Below, piece after piece: positions 1-7,434 of a stretch of 24,856 bases of DNA (within the stretch, counting starts at the first letter, position 1; every line of letters starts with the position of its first letter). A model generated the notes under the pieces. The model did no database searches. It saw nothing but the letters and a program-made list of their open reading frames with translations, and was not told the DNA's origin. Source of the stretch: JAICJR01 sp036555755. GTDB taxonomy: Bacteria; Actinomycetota; Thermoleophilia; Solirubrobacterales; Thermoleophilaceae. The translations under genes and the position numbers were made by a program. The stretch spans positions 1-24,856 of the forward strand of contig DATBKS010000149.1 of assembly GCA_036555755.1 (NCBI GenBank). The letters run 5' to 3'.

Positions 1-294
1 TGGGCGATAGGCGCAGTGACCGCCGCGATGCCGGCGCTAGTGGCCAACCTCGCGCTCGAGCTCGCGCCGATCCGCGTCAACCTCATCGCTCCCGGCTTCG
101 TCGACACCCCGCTGTCTGCGAGGCTCCTCGGCGACGACCTAGAGGCCCGCCGCCAGGAGCTGCGCGAGAAGCTCCCCATCGGCCGCGTGGTTGGGCCGGA
201 GGACGTGGCCGCGCTCGCCGTGCACCTGATGACGAACACCGCCCTCACCGGGGCGACGTACGACATCGACGGCGGGCAGCAGTTCGTCTACTAG
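1..294 (+). CDS. SDR-family oxidoreductase, C-terminal part (truncated by window edge)
   Basis: The frame is open from base 1, so the gene starts before the window; about 97 residues remain. They match the C-terminal third of short-chain dehydrogenases/reductases: the ANLALELAPIRVNLIAPGF segment (strand beta6 with the conserved N-x-(I/V)-x-P-G), then a variable substrate loop, PEDVAALAVHLM, and the closing GATYDIDGGQQ. SDRs are NAD(P)H-dependent Rossmann enzymes. The nucleotide-binding GxxxGxG and catalytic Tyr-x3-Lys would lie upstream and cannot be seen, so the substrate is unknown. Its TAG stop shares the palindrome CTAG (291-294) with the stop of the convergent SnoaL-like gene. Confidence 0.88.
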   Translation, partial: WAIGAVTAAMPALVANLALELAPIRVNLIAPGFVDTPLSARLLGDDLEARRQELREKLPIGRVVGPEDVAALAVHLMTNTALTGATYDIDGGQQFVY

Positions 295-1139
295 CCGGCG
301 CTGAGCGGCGGATCGACGTCGTCGTAGATGCGCGCCGCGGCGAGCTTGCCGCTCTCACCCCGCACATAGACGGCGATGCCTGCCTCCGGCGATATCTCGG
401 TCTTGCCCCAGCGCACGACGTTGTACTCGAGCGCGCACGTCCGCCCGTCGTCCAACACCGCGCAGTGTTGGAGCGGGATGCCGCCGCCGTTTGAGAACAG
501 CTGCTCGTAGAAGGCGCGCAGTCCCGCAGTGCCGCGATGTACGTACGGGCCGCCCGCGGGCTCGCGCGCGTAACCGTCGGGCTCGAACGTGGCGACGATC
601 GCATCGACATCGCCGGCGGCGAGCGCACGCTGGTACTCGCCCACGATGTCCGACTCGCGCAGGTCCGGGTCGGGCTGGAGGATGGGTGGGCGGCTCACGT
701 GATGGCCACTCATCGGCCAGCTGCTGAAGTACATCCGCAGTTCCTCGATCATGCCGTCGGACTTGTCGGCGACGACCGCGAACGGGACCTCGGCTCGCCC
801 GCCGTCGCTGTCCACGTGGAGGACGGCCTCGCCGAGACCGCGTCCCTCGCCGAAAACCCGCGCCACGTCCTCGACCACGACGTTGCGCTCCTGGAGCCAC
901 GCGTTCGTCTCGTTGACGAACTCCTCGAACGCCGCCACGCCCCTGATTCGCCCGCGCACGGGATGGTGCAGCTCGGGCTCACCGACGAACGACCCGACCA
1001 TCGCGTCGATCTCGCCGCTCAGTAGGCCGTCGAAGAACGGCACGGTCCTGAGGTCGTGATGCCACTTCTCGTCCAGGCGCTCGACCACCGGCGAGGAGAA
1101 CAGCTCGGGCACCCACGGCATCTGGGAAGCGTGCCACAT
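291..1139 (-). CDS. Tandem SnoaL-like (NTF2-fold) protein
   Basis: A 282-residue protein with two NTF2/SnoaL-like cone domains, roughly residues 20-140 and 160-280. The second shows the usual pattern of helix (YQRALAAGDVDAIVATF), then EPDGYAREPAGG, a second helix (GTAGLRAFYEQLF), and a sheet ending in AAARIYDDVDPP. The first has the parallel pattern FFDGLLSGEIDAMVGSF ... GVAAFEEFVNETNAWL ... ELRMYFSSWP. SnoaL-like domains act as isomerases, hydrolases or plain binding folds, so no reaction can be assigned. No signal peptide is visible. It lies 16 bp downstream of the cupin gene on the same strand and is probably cotranscribed with it. The ATG at 1139 gives a full first domain. Confidence 0.85.
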   Translation of the reverse strand: MWHASQMPWVPELFSSPVVERLDEKWHHDLRTVPFFDGLLSGEIDAMVGSFVGEPELHHPVRGRIRGVAAFEEFVNETNAWLQERNVVVEDVARVFGEGRGLGEAVLHVDSDGGRAEVPFAVVADKSDGMIEELRMYFSSWPMSGHHVSRPPILQPDPDLRESDIVGEYQRALAAGDVDAIVATFEPDGYAREPAGGPYVHRGTAGLRAFYEQLFSNGGGIPLQHCAVLDDGRTCALEYNVVRWGKTEISPEAGIAVYVRGESGKLAAARIYDDVDPPLSAG

Positions 1140-1155
1140 CCCGCGCGGAGCCCCT

Positions 1156-1551
1156 TTACGCGCTGTACTCCTCGTCCGTCACGTGCTCGCCCCAGGTGAC
1201 TGCGCTGCCCTGCTCGTCCACCTGCTGCATCGCGATGTGGGTCATGAAGCGATCGGGGGCGGCGCCGTGCCAGTGGTCCTCGCCGGGCTCGAAGAAGACG
1301 CGGTCGCCCGGGCGGATGACCTCGATCGGGCCGCCGCGGCGCTGGCAGAGGCCCATGCCCTCGGTGACGTAGATCGTCTGCCCGCAGGGATGCGTGTGCC
1401 AGGCGGTGCGGGCGCCGGGCGTGAAGTGGACGCTGGCCGCAGCCACCCGGAAGGGCTCTGACGGCGCGGCGACAGTGTCGAGGTAGACGGTGCCGGTGAA
1501 CCAGTCGCTCGGCCCGGCCGTGGTCTCGAGGGAATTACGTGTGATTTGCAT
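1156..1551 (-). CDS. Small cupin-domain protein
   Basis: A 131-residue single-domain cupin. Motif 1 is visible as TAWHTHPCGQTIYVTEG (G-x5-HxH-x4-E-like, with His pair and Gln/Glu) and motif 2 as RPGDRVFFEPGEDHWHGA (PG-x5-P-x2-H). These residues normally hold one Fe, Mn or Ni ion. Relatives are often annotated as cupin_2 proteins beside carboxymuconolactone decarboxylase-like enzymes; none is present here. Start ATG at 1551, preceded on the minus strand by CAGACT six bases upstream, a possible -10 for a leaderless message. It is divergent from the ZIP transporter (52 bp between starts) and upstream of the SnoaL-like gene. Confidence 0.88.
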   Translation of the reverse strand: MQITRNSLETTAGPSDWFTGTVYLDTVAAPSEPFRVAAASVHFTPGARTAWHTHPCGQTIYVTEGMGLCQRRGGPIEVIRPGDRVFFEPGEDHWHGAAPDRFMTHIAMQQVDEQGSAVTWGEHVTDEEYSA

Positions 1552-1603
1552 CCGGCCAGTCTGCCCGGAAACCGTCGGGCAACGCGGTTAGCGTTGGTCC
1601 ACC

Positions 1604-2320
1604 ATGACCGAAGCGATCGGCTGGGGCGCCGTTGCCGCCTCCTCGCTGGTGATCGGCGCGCTCCTCGGGCTCGCGCGCCGCTGGCCGCGGCGGCTGGTCG
1701 GGCTCGTGCTCGCGTTCGGCGCGGGCGCCTTGATCAGCGCGGTGAGCTTCGACCTCGCCGAGGAGGCCGCGAAGGTGGGCGACCCCGGCATCGGCGCGGC
1801 CGGCCTCGCGGCGGGCGCCATCACCTACTTCGTGCTGAACCGCGTGCTCGAGCACCGCGGCCGCGGGAAGCCCGGAAGCTCCGAGACGAACGCGGGCACG
1901 GCGCTGGCGCTCGGCGCCTTCCTCGACGGCATTCCCGAGCAGCTCGTGCTCGGCATCGGGATCGCGGGTGGGGAAGGAGTGAGCGTCGGGCTGCTTGTCG
2001 CGATCTTCGTCTCGAACCTGCCCGAGGCGATCGGCTCCTCCACCGAGATGCGCGCCGCCGGCACGCGGCCGGCCGCGATCCGCCGGCTGTGGCTGCTCGT
2101 GGCGCTGATCTGCGCCGCCGCGACAGTCGTCGGCTATGCGATCGCCGACAACGTGGGCGGGAACGTTCAGGGCGCGATCGACGGGTTCGCCGCGGGCGCG
2201 CTGCTCGTGATGCTGATCGACTCGATGATCCCCGAGGCCGTGCGCAAGGGCGGCGACGTGTCCGGGCTCGTCACCGTGCTCGGCTTCGCGGTGGCCGCAG
2301 GTCTCTCAAGCGTCTCGTAG
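1604..2320 (+). CDS. ZIP-family divalent metal transporter
   Basis: A 238-residue polytopic membrane protein with about seven to eight hydrophobic segments. ZIP hallmarks are in place: LDGIPEQLVLG (D108, P111, E112), equivalent to the H-x3-(D/N)-x-P-E-G metal site in TM4, and SNLPEAIGSS (N138, P140, E141), equivalent to the TM5 half of the binuclear site. The usual histidine of TM4 is replaced (ALGAFLDGIPE), so metal preference cannot be read off. ZIP proteins move Zn2+, Fe2+ or Mn2+ into the cytoplasm. There is no Shine-Dalgarno; TAGCGT at 1589-1594 could be a -10 giving a very short leader. The 3' end overlaps the convergent reductase gene by 15 bp. Confidence 0.9.
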   Translation: MTEAIGWGAVAASSLVIGALLGLARRWPRRLVGLVLAFGAGALISAVSFDLAEEAAKVGDPGIGAAGLAAGAITYFVLNRVLEHRGRGKPGSSETNAGTALALGAFLDGIPEQLVLGIGIAGGEGVSVGLLVAIFVSNLPEAIGSSTEMRAAGTRPAAIRRLWLLVALICAAATVVGYAIADNVGGNVQGAIDGFAAGALLVMLIDSMIPEAVRKGGDVSGLVTVLGFAVAAGLSSVS

Positions 2321-2872
2321 CCGCCGGTAGCGCACGTACACCACGCGCGAGGCGAACGTCCTGCTCTCGACGAGCTCGAGCTTGATGCGCTCGTCGAGGT
2401 CCGGCCAGTACGGCGTGCCGCCGCCCAGTACCACGGGGCTGATGAAGAGGTGGTACTCGTCCACGAGCCCGAGCCGGATGAAGGTCGCGGCGAGGCCGGC
2501 GCCGCCGACCGCCAGCTGCTTGCCGGGGCCTTCCTTGAGCCTGGCCACGTCCTCGCCATCCACATGCCGCAGCAGCCGTGCGTTGCCCTGGACCCGCTCC
2601 AGCGTCGTCGAGAAGACGAGCTTCGGCGTGCCCTTCCAGATCTTCGAGAACTCGACCATGTGCTTCGGCGCCGACGGGTCGCGGTCGACCGTCTCCCAGA
2701 GCTGCATCTCCTCGTAGAGCCTCCGGCCGTAGAGGTGCACGCCGGTCTCGCGGGCCTGCTGGTTGTGGAACTGGTGCAGCTCCTCGTCCGGCGCGGACCA
2801 GTCGATCGAGCCGTCCGGGGCGGCGATGTAGCCGTCGAGCGAGACGCCCATTGAGTAGATCAGCTTTGGCAT
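2306..2872 (-). CDS. DHFR/RibD C-terminal-domain reductase family protein
   Basis: A 188-residue protein starting MPKLIYSMGVSLDGYIA and carrying the dihydrofolate reductase-like fold of the RibD C-terminal family: SLDGYIAAPDG near the N-terminus, YGRRLYEEMQLWE, KLVFSTTLE, and the GGAGLAATFIRLGLVDEYHL and SPVVLGGGTPY segments. Such YyaP/YwjB-like proteins are NADPH-binding and mostly of unknown substrate. The frame stays open far upstream to 3718, but ATG 2872 is the homologous N-terminus, and anything upstream is antisense to the DUF2182 gene. It is divergent from that gene with only 18 bp between starts, and it overlaps the ZIP gene end by 15 bp. Confidence 0.9.
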   Translation of the reverse strand: MPKLIYSMGVSLDGYIAAPDGSIDWSAPDEELHQFHNQQARETGVHLYGRRLYEEMQLWETVDRDPSAPKHMVEFSKIWKGTPKLVFSTTLERVQGNARLLRHVDGEDVARLKEGPGKQLAVGGAGLAATFIRLGLVDEYHLFISPVVLGGGTPYWPDLDERIKLELVESRTFASRVVYVRYRRLRDA

Positions 2873-2878
2873 GGTCCG

Positions 2879-2884
2879 TACGAT
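2879..2884 (+). promoter_or_regulatory. Predicted -10 element (TACGAT) for the DUF2182 operon, leaderless
   Basis: TACGAT fits the TANNNT form of the -10 hexamer, and its last base is six bases before ATG 2891, which puts the expected +1 at or next to the A of the ATG. No Shine-Dalgarno precedes the start. No convincing -35 at 16-19 bp is visible; TTGAGT at 2851-2856 is 22 bp away. Confidence 0.45.
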
Positions 2885-2890
2885 CCCATC

Positions 2891-3721
2891 ATGGCCACGT
2901 TGGACTACGCAAGCGGTGCTGTCACGCGCTGGCGGCTCGCCATCGTCGGAGCGCTGCTCGCAGTGGCTGCGCTCGCGTGGTGGTCGACCGTCGTGAGGAT
3001 GGACGGAATGGATGCGGGGCCGGGCACGGACCCCGGCACGCTCGGCTTCTACGTGAGCACGTGGGTCGTGATGATGGCGGCGATGATGTTCCCGTCGACG
3101 GCGCCGATGGTGGTGACGTACGCGAGCCTCCAGCGCGAGCGGCGGGGACAGCGCGGGGCGACGACGCTCTTCGCCGCCGGCTACCTGCTCCTGTGGGCCG
3201 CGGCCGGCCTCCTGTTCTACGTCGTGCTTCAGCTCGGGCGCGAGCTCGACGGCGGTTTCTTCGCCTGGGACCGCGCCGGGCGCTGGACCGCCGCGGGCGT
3301 CCTGGCCGTGGCGGCGATTTACGAGGTCACCCCGCTGAAGAACGCGTGCCTGCGGCGCTGCCGCGCGCCCCTCGGCTTCCTCACCACCGAGTGGCGTGAC
3401 GGGCGGACCGGGGCGCTCCAGATGGGCGTGATCCACGGCGCCTGGTGCCTCGGCTGCTGCTGGGCGCTCATGGCCGCGCTGTTCGCGCTCGGCGCGATGA
3501 GCATCGCGTGGATGCTCGTGATCGGGCTGCTGATCGCGGTGGAGAAGCTGCTGCCGTGGCGCTTCGCCGCAACGACGGGAGTGGCGGTGGTGCTCGCGGC
3601 GCTCGCGATCGGCGTGGCCGCGGCGCCCGCCAGCGTGCCCGGCCTGACGGTGCCGTCTTCGTCCGGCATGCCGGGAATGTCGATGCCGAGCATGGACCAC
3701 ATGGACATGGATTCGCAATGA
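2891..3721 (+). CDS. DUF2182 integral membrane protein with Met/His-rich tail
   Basis: A 276-residue membrane protein with about six hydrophobic helices (roughly 15-31, 51-73, 91-115, 131-149, 183-220, 229-247). It carries DUF2182 hallmarks: the Met-rich helix VVMMAAMMFPSTAPM (59-73), YEVTPLKNACLRRCR (144-158) and GAWCLGCCWALM (183-194). The family is described as predicted metal-binding membrane proteins; no reaction is established to my knowledge. The extramembrane C-terminus (258-276) is SGMPGMSMPSMDHMDMDSQ, rich in Met, His and Asp, which resembles copper-binding tails. Together with the Cys pairs this suggests handling of a soft metal such as Cu(I) (inference). The stop overlaps the ATG of the DUF1326 gene (ATGA, 3718-3721), so the two are translationally coupled. 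Confidence 0.9.
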   Translation: MATLDYASGAVTRWRLAIVGALLAVAALAWWSTVVRMDGMDAGPGTDPGTLGFYVSTWVVMMAAMMFPSTAPMVVTYASLQRERRGQRGATTLFAAGYLLLWAAAGLLFYVVLQLGRELDGGFFAWDRAGRWTAAGVLAVAAIYEVTPLKNACLRRCRAPLGFLTTEWRDGRTGALQMGVIHGAWCLGCCWALMAALFALGAMSIAWMLVIGLLIAVEKLLPWRFAATTGVAVVLAALAIGVAAAPASVPGLTVPSSSGMPGMSMPSMDHMDMDSQ

Positions 3722-4332
3722 GCTGGCGGATCTCTGGGACCTACCTCGAGGCCTGCAACTGCGAGGCGATCTGCCCCTGCCGCCGCATCGGCGGCCGCAC
3801 GGGCGGACGGTCGAGCTACGGCGAATGCCTCGGCGCGCTCTCGTGGGTCGTGAGGGAAGGTGGGGTGGACGACGTCGACCTCGTCGGGATGCAGGCCGTG
3901 CTCGTGACGCGCTACCACGACGACGAGCCGGGATCTCCCTGGACGGTGGCCCTGCTCGTAGACAGCCGCGGCGACGAACGCCAGCGCGAGGCGCTGGCCA
4001 ACATCCTCACGGGACGGCTCGGCGGCACCCCGTACAAGCAGTTCCCGTGGGTGTTCAAGGACTCGACCCTGCTCGGCGTGGAAGCCCTCGAGATCGAGAT
4101 CGATCACACGCCCGGCCGCGGCTGGTTCAAGGCCCCAGGGCATGTGGAGATGCGCGTGCGGGAACCCGTGGCGGACCAGGAGCCCGTCACCTGCATCATC
4201 CCCGGCCACCACCGTCAGGGGCGCGAGCTGATCACCGAGGTGCTCGAGGCGAGCGCGGGCGGCCCGCTCGAGTACTCGGTCAGCGGTCGCTGCGCCTACG
4301 AGTCGACGTTCGAATACTCATCCGATGACTGA
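3718..4332 (+). CDS. DUF1326 protein with CNC-x3-CPC motif
   Basis: A 204-residue soluble protein of the DUF1326 family. The N-terminus is diagnostic: GTYLEACNCEAICPCRR, with C13-x-C15-x3-C19-P-C21 as a likely metal- or cluster-binding site, followed by GECLGALSW. The rest is a beta-rich domain (PWTVALLVDSRGDERQREAL ... GTPYKQFPWVFKDST). Function is unknown. DUF1326 and DUF2182 genes are, as far as I recall, often adjacent, and here they share four bases, so a joint role in metal binding or delivery is a reasonable inference. The frame is open upstream to 3445, but ATG 3718 is the family start and gives the ATGA coupling. The end overlaps the next gene by 8 bp. Confidence 0.88.
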   Translation: MSWRISGTYLEACNCEAICPCRRIGGRTGGRSSYGECLGALSWVVREGGVDDVDLVGMQAVLVTRYHDDEPGSPWTVALLVDSRGDERQREALANILTGRLGGTPYKQFPWVFKDSTLLGVEALEIEIDHTPGRGWFKAPGHVEMRVREPVADQEPVTCIIPGHHRQGRELITEVLEASAGGPLEYSVSGRCAYESTFEYSSDD

Positions 4333-4918
4333 CGAGTTCGTCCTCGACACCCCGGTCGTGCGGGACTTCATCGAGTCGGTGCGCGCGGAGATCGCCGCGG
4401 CCAGCTCGCCGGCGGATGCGGTCGAGCGCATCCGGCCGGGGTTCGCGGACCTGCTCGCCGACCCGGACTGGCTGCCGGCGCAGTACCGGGAGGCCGCGCC
4501 TGAAAGCGGCATGGGCGGGGGCATCGGCCAGTGGCTCCTGTTCCGCGCGGGCGACGGCTCGCTGTCGCTCTTCAGCCTCGTGGTCCCCGCCGAGTCGGAG
4601 ACCCCGGTGCACGATCACCTGGCGTGGGGGCTCGTTGGTCTCTACCGCGGCACGCAGGACGAGGAGATCTTCACGCGCGAGGCCGAGACCCTGCGGCTCA
4701 GCGAGCGGCGCGCGCTCGAGCCCGGCGACTTCTACGCCCTGATCCCGCCTACCGACGACATCCACCGCGTGCGCACCACCTCGGCGGAGACCTCCGTCTC
4801 GATCCACCTGCTTACGAACGACACAGGCTGCGTCTGGCGGCACGCGTACGACCCGGACTCGGGGGAGGAGCGCGCGTTCCGGTCGGGCTACGTGAACGTG
4901 CCCTGCGAAGAGGACTGA
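4325..4918 (+). CDS. Cysteine-dioxygenase-like cupin (COG5553-type metal-dependent enzyme)
   Basis: A 197-residue double-stranded beta-helix protein similar to the predicted metal-dependent enzymes related to cysteine and 3-mercaptopropionate dioxygenases. The His pair is in TPVHDHLAWGLVGLYRG (H96, H98), and the third ligand is probably H147 in DDIHRVR; this is the three-His iron centre of thiol dioxygenases. LEPGDFYALIPP supplies the second cupin motif. Thiol dioxygenases oxidise a thiol to a sulfinate with O2. The substrate here is unknown. It is the third gene of the DUF2182-DUF1326 run, with an 8-bp overlap. An alternative view is a non-catalytic cupin, but the His set is intact. Confidence 0.82.
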   Translation: MTDEFVLDTPVVRDFIESVRAEIAAASSPADAVERIRPGFADLLADPDWLPAQYREAAPESGMGGGIGQWLLFRAGDGSLSLFSLVVPAESETPVHDHLAWGLVGLYRGTQDEEIFTREAETLRLSERRALEPGDFYALIPPTDDIHRVRTTSAETSVSIHLLTNDTGCVWRHAYDPDSGEERAFRSGYVNVPCEED

Positions 4919-4926
4919 TCCGGGGC

Positions 4927-4960
4927 TTGCGCTCGACCCTCCCGTGTCATACATATGACA
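4927..4960 (+). promoter_or_regulatory. Predicted promoter with 16-bp palindromic operator candidate at the protease gene
   Basis: TGTCATACATATGACA (4945-4960) is a perfect inverted repeat with 6-bp arms TGTCAT/ATGACA and a 4-bp centre. It stands out against the GC-rich surroundings. TTGCGC (4927-4932) and TACATA (4950-4955) are spaced by 17 bp and could be -35 and -10, placing the palindrome over the -10. The repeat is the size of a dimeric repressor site. If this -10 is used, translation would start downstream of ATG 4955. Confidence 0.42.
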
Positions 4961-7402
4961 TGGGACCCGGTGAACTTGAGACGAGCTTTCCCCACCGCGC
5001 TCGCCGCAGTCGGCGCAACCCTGGCGCTCAGCGCGCCCGCGCTCGGCGCGCAGGACATAAGTGATCCTCCGGCTGCGCCTACCACGCCGGCGACGCAGTA
5101 CGCGCCGAACCGCCTGATCGTCGAATGGAAGTCCGGCGTGACCGCCACCGAGCGCGTGGCCGGCCGCAGCGATGCCGAGACCTCGGCGATCCGCGGCCTC
5201 GGCTCGCCGCGCTTCCAGCTCGTCCGCCCGCAGGCGGGCCAGACCCTCGCCGACGCGATGGCGGCGCTGCGGGCGAATCCCGACGTCCGCGTGGTCACGC
5301 ACGACGACTACGACGTGCCGATGTCGACGCCCAACGATCCGCTCTTCAACCAGCTCTGGGGACTGCAGAACCTCGGCACCGCGGGGATCGGCGGGTTCAC
5401 GGGCACGGCCGTGGCGGGCGACGACATCAAGGCGCCGGCGGCCTGGGACCGCACGGTCGGCTCACCTTCGATCGTCGTGGCCGACCTCGACACGGGCTAC
5501 CGCTTCAACCACGAGGACCTGGCGTCGCGCGCCTGGACGAACCCGGGGGAGACGAGCAACGGCTCCGACGACGACGGGGATGGCATCGTCGACGACCTCC
5601 ACGGCGCAGACTTCGTCGGTCCCAACTCGGACTCGCCCTCGACACCTGACGGGGACCCGACGGATGACGACCTGCTGACGGGCGGTCACGGCGTGCACAC
5701 GGCGGGCACGATCGGCGCGGCCGGCAACAACAGCGTCGGGATCACCGGCGTGGCGCAGGACATCCGCATCATGCCGCTGCGCGTGTGCTCGAACTCCCCT
5801 AGCAGCAGCCCGCCCGCCGCGAAGTGCCCGACGTCGTCGCAGATCCTGGCCATCAACTACGCGGGCGCGCACGGGGCGCGCGTGGCGAACATGTCGCTCG
5901 GCGGCCTGGGCTCCAACAACGCCGTGCGCGACGCGTTCGCGAGCAACCCGAACGTCCTGTTCGTCATCTCGGCGGGGAACGACGCCGAGGACAACGACTC
6001 GACGCCCCACTACCCGTGCAACTACAACCCGACGACGTCCGGCATCAGCGGGGCGATCGACAACATCGTCTGCGTCGCGGCCACCGACCAGGCGGACAAC
6101 CTCGCCGGCTTCTCCGACTGGGGCGCGACGTCGGTCGACCTGGGCGCCCCGGGCACCGAGATCCTCAGCACCTTCCCGGACGAGACGCTCCTCAACGACG
6201 ACTTCCAGACGAACAACTTCGCCACCAACTGGAGCGCCGGATTCGCACGCAGCAACGAGGCGCCGCTGACGTCGTTCGGCATGACGGATTCGCCCGGCGC
6301 GACGCCGACGGCGAGCACCACCGTCACTTCGACCTCAACCGCCTTCGCCGTCCAGGCCGGCGAGGGCGAGTGCCAGCTCGAGGGCATGCGCCACGTCGAC
6401 GTCAGCGACGGCAGCACGTTCACGTACCAGTTCGTGCGCAACAACAGCGTCGTGGACACCTTCACCCCGGGCACCTCGCCCGCCCCCGGGATGCTGCCGT
6501 TCAGCTCGGCGCCGACGACTGGGCTCGGCGGGGGCAACGTGCAGATTCGCTTCAACTACACGTCGAGTGGCTCGCCCACCGCGAGCAACGGCGTCTGGCT
6601 GGACGACCTCAAGTTCGTCTGCATCACACCCGTCAGCGCCACCACCGGCTACGACTTCCTCCAGGGCACGTCGATGGCTGCGCCACACGTGACCGGCTCG
6701 GCGGCACTGCTGTTCTCGCTCAAGCCGACCGCCACCGTCTCCGAGGTCAAGCAGGCGCTGCTCGACGGCGTCGCGCCCGACGCGTCGCTCACGGGGCTCA
6801 CGACCACAGGCGGCCGCCTTGACGTCTCGCACGCGCTCGACGCGCTCACGCGGCCCGACACGGCGATCGATTCCGGACCGTCCGGCACCACGAGCAGCAC
6901 CGCCGCGAGCTTCACCTTCTCGAGCGCCGACTCGGCCACCTTCCAGTGCCGGCTCGACGGGAGCGGCTTCTCTGCCTGCACGAGCCCGAAGGGCTACACA
7001 GTGGGCGCCGGGACACACACCTTCGAGGTGCGCGCGCTCGGCCCGCACGGCGATCCCGATCTCACGCCGGCCTCGCGGACGTGGACTGTCCTCGCCCCAG
7101 TGGGGCCGGGCGGCGGCAGCACGACCGGTGGCGGCGGCGGCACGACCGGTGGCGGTGGCGGCAGCCTGACGCCGGTCAAGTGCAAGGTCCCGAAGCTGAA
7201 GGGCAAGACGCTCTCGCAGGCGAGGAAGGCGCTGACGAAGGCGCACTGCGCGCTCGGCAAGGTCACGAAGCCGAAGAAGGCCAAGGGCAAGCTGGTGGTC
7301 AAGTCCTCCTCGCCCGCCGCGGGCAGGACTGTTGACGCGGGCACCAAGGTCAAGCTCACCCTGACGAAGCCCAAGCCGAAGCACAAGAAGCACAAGCACT
7401 GA
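4955..7402 (+). CDS. Secreted subtilisin-like serine protease (S8) with Ig-like repeat and PASTA tail
   Basis: An 815-residue exported protease. A signal peptide (about 1-32, ending SAPALGAQ) is followed by an inhibitor-like propeptide (about 48-120, NRLIVEWKSG ... VRVVTHDDY). The S8 domain has the full triad: D179 in ADLDTG, H245 in GGHGVHTAG, S573 in GTSMAAPHVTG, with oxyanion N342 in ISAGND. A segment of about 145 residues (about 410-555, beta-rich) is inserted between GAPGTEIL and the Ser motif. Then come an Ig-like repeat (about 640-715, FQCRLDGSGFSAC ... THTFEVRA), a Gly/Thr linker, a PASTA domain (about 741-803) and a Lys/His-rich end (KPKHKKHKH). PASTA suggests cell-wall attachment. 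ATG 4955 has no Shine-Dalgarno; GTG 4970 (MNLRRAFPTALAAV) gives an equally good signal peptide and may be the true start. Confidence 0.93.
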   Translation: MTWDPVNLRRAFPTALAAVGATLALSAPALGAQDISDPPAAPTTPATQYAPNRLIVEWKSGVTATERVAGRSDAETSAIRGLGSPRFQLVRPQAGQTLADAMAALRANPDVRVVTHDDYDVPMSTPNDPLFNQLWGLQNLGTAGIGGFTGTAVAGDDIKAPAAWDRTVGSPSIVVADLDTGYRFNHEDLASRAWTNPGETSNGSDDDGDGIVDDLHGADFVGPNSDSPSTPDGDPTDDDLLTGGHGVHTAGTIGAAGNNSVGITGVAQDIRIMPLRVCSNSPSSSPPAAKCPTSSQILAINYAGAHGARVANMSLGGLGSNNAVRDAFASNPNVLFVISAGNDAEDNDSTPHYPCNYNPTTSGISGAIDNIVCVAATDQADNLAGFSDWGATSVDLGAPGTEILSTFPDETLLNDDFQTNNFATNWSAGFARSNEAPLTSFGMTDSPGATPTASTTVTSTSTAFAVQAGEGECQLEGMRHVDVSDGSTFTYQFVRNNSVVDTFTPGTSPAPGMLPFSSAPTTGLGGGNVQIRFNYTSSGSPTASNGVWLDDLKFVCITPVSATTGYDFLQGTSMAAPHVTGSAALLFSLKPTATVSEVKQALLDGVAPDASLTGLTTTGGRLDVSHALDALTRPDTAIDSGPSGTTSSTAASFTFSSADSATFQCRLDGSGFSACTSPKGYTVGAGTHTFEVRALGPHGDPDLTPASRTWTVLAPVGPGGGSTTGGGGGTTGGGGGSLTPVKCKVPKLKGKTLSQARKALTKAHCALGKVTKPKKAKGKLVVKSSSPAAGRTVDAGTKVKLTLTKPKPKHKKHKH

Positions 7403-7415
7403 CCCCCGCTCCCCT

Positions 7416-7434
7416 CGGGCAGCGGACTTGCCCG
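7416..7434 (+). terminator. Stem-loop after the protease gene, possible terminator
   Basis: CGGGCA (7416-7421) pairs perfectly with TGCCCG (7429-7434) around a 7-nt loop, 13 bp after the protease stop. There is no T-run, so it is at best a weak or U-less terminator, or an mRNA 3' stabiliser. Confidence 0.35.

Noticed and set aside
2873..3718. Upstream extension of the DHFR-like gene on the minus strand
   Set aside because: Residues before MPKLIYS are His/Arg-rich, have no homology pattern and lie antisense to the DUF2182 gene; ATG 2872 is the family start.
7118..7165. Tandem DNA repeat in the protease gene as a mobile or regulatory repeat
   Set aside because: It encodes the Gly/Thr linker in frame and is explained as a low-complexity linker.
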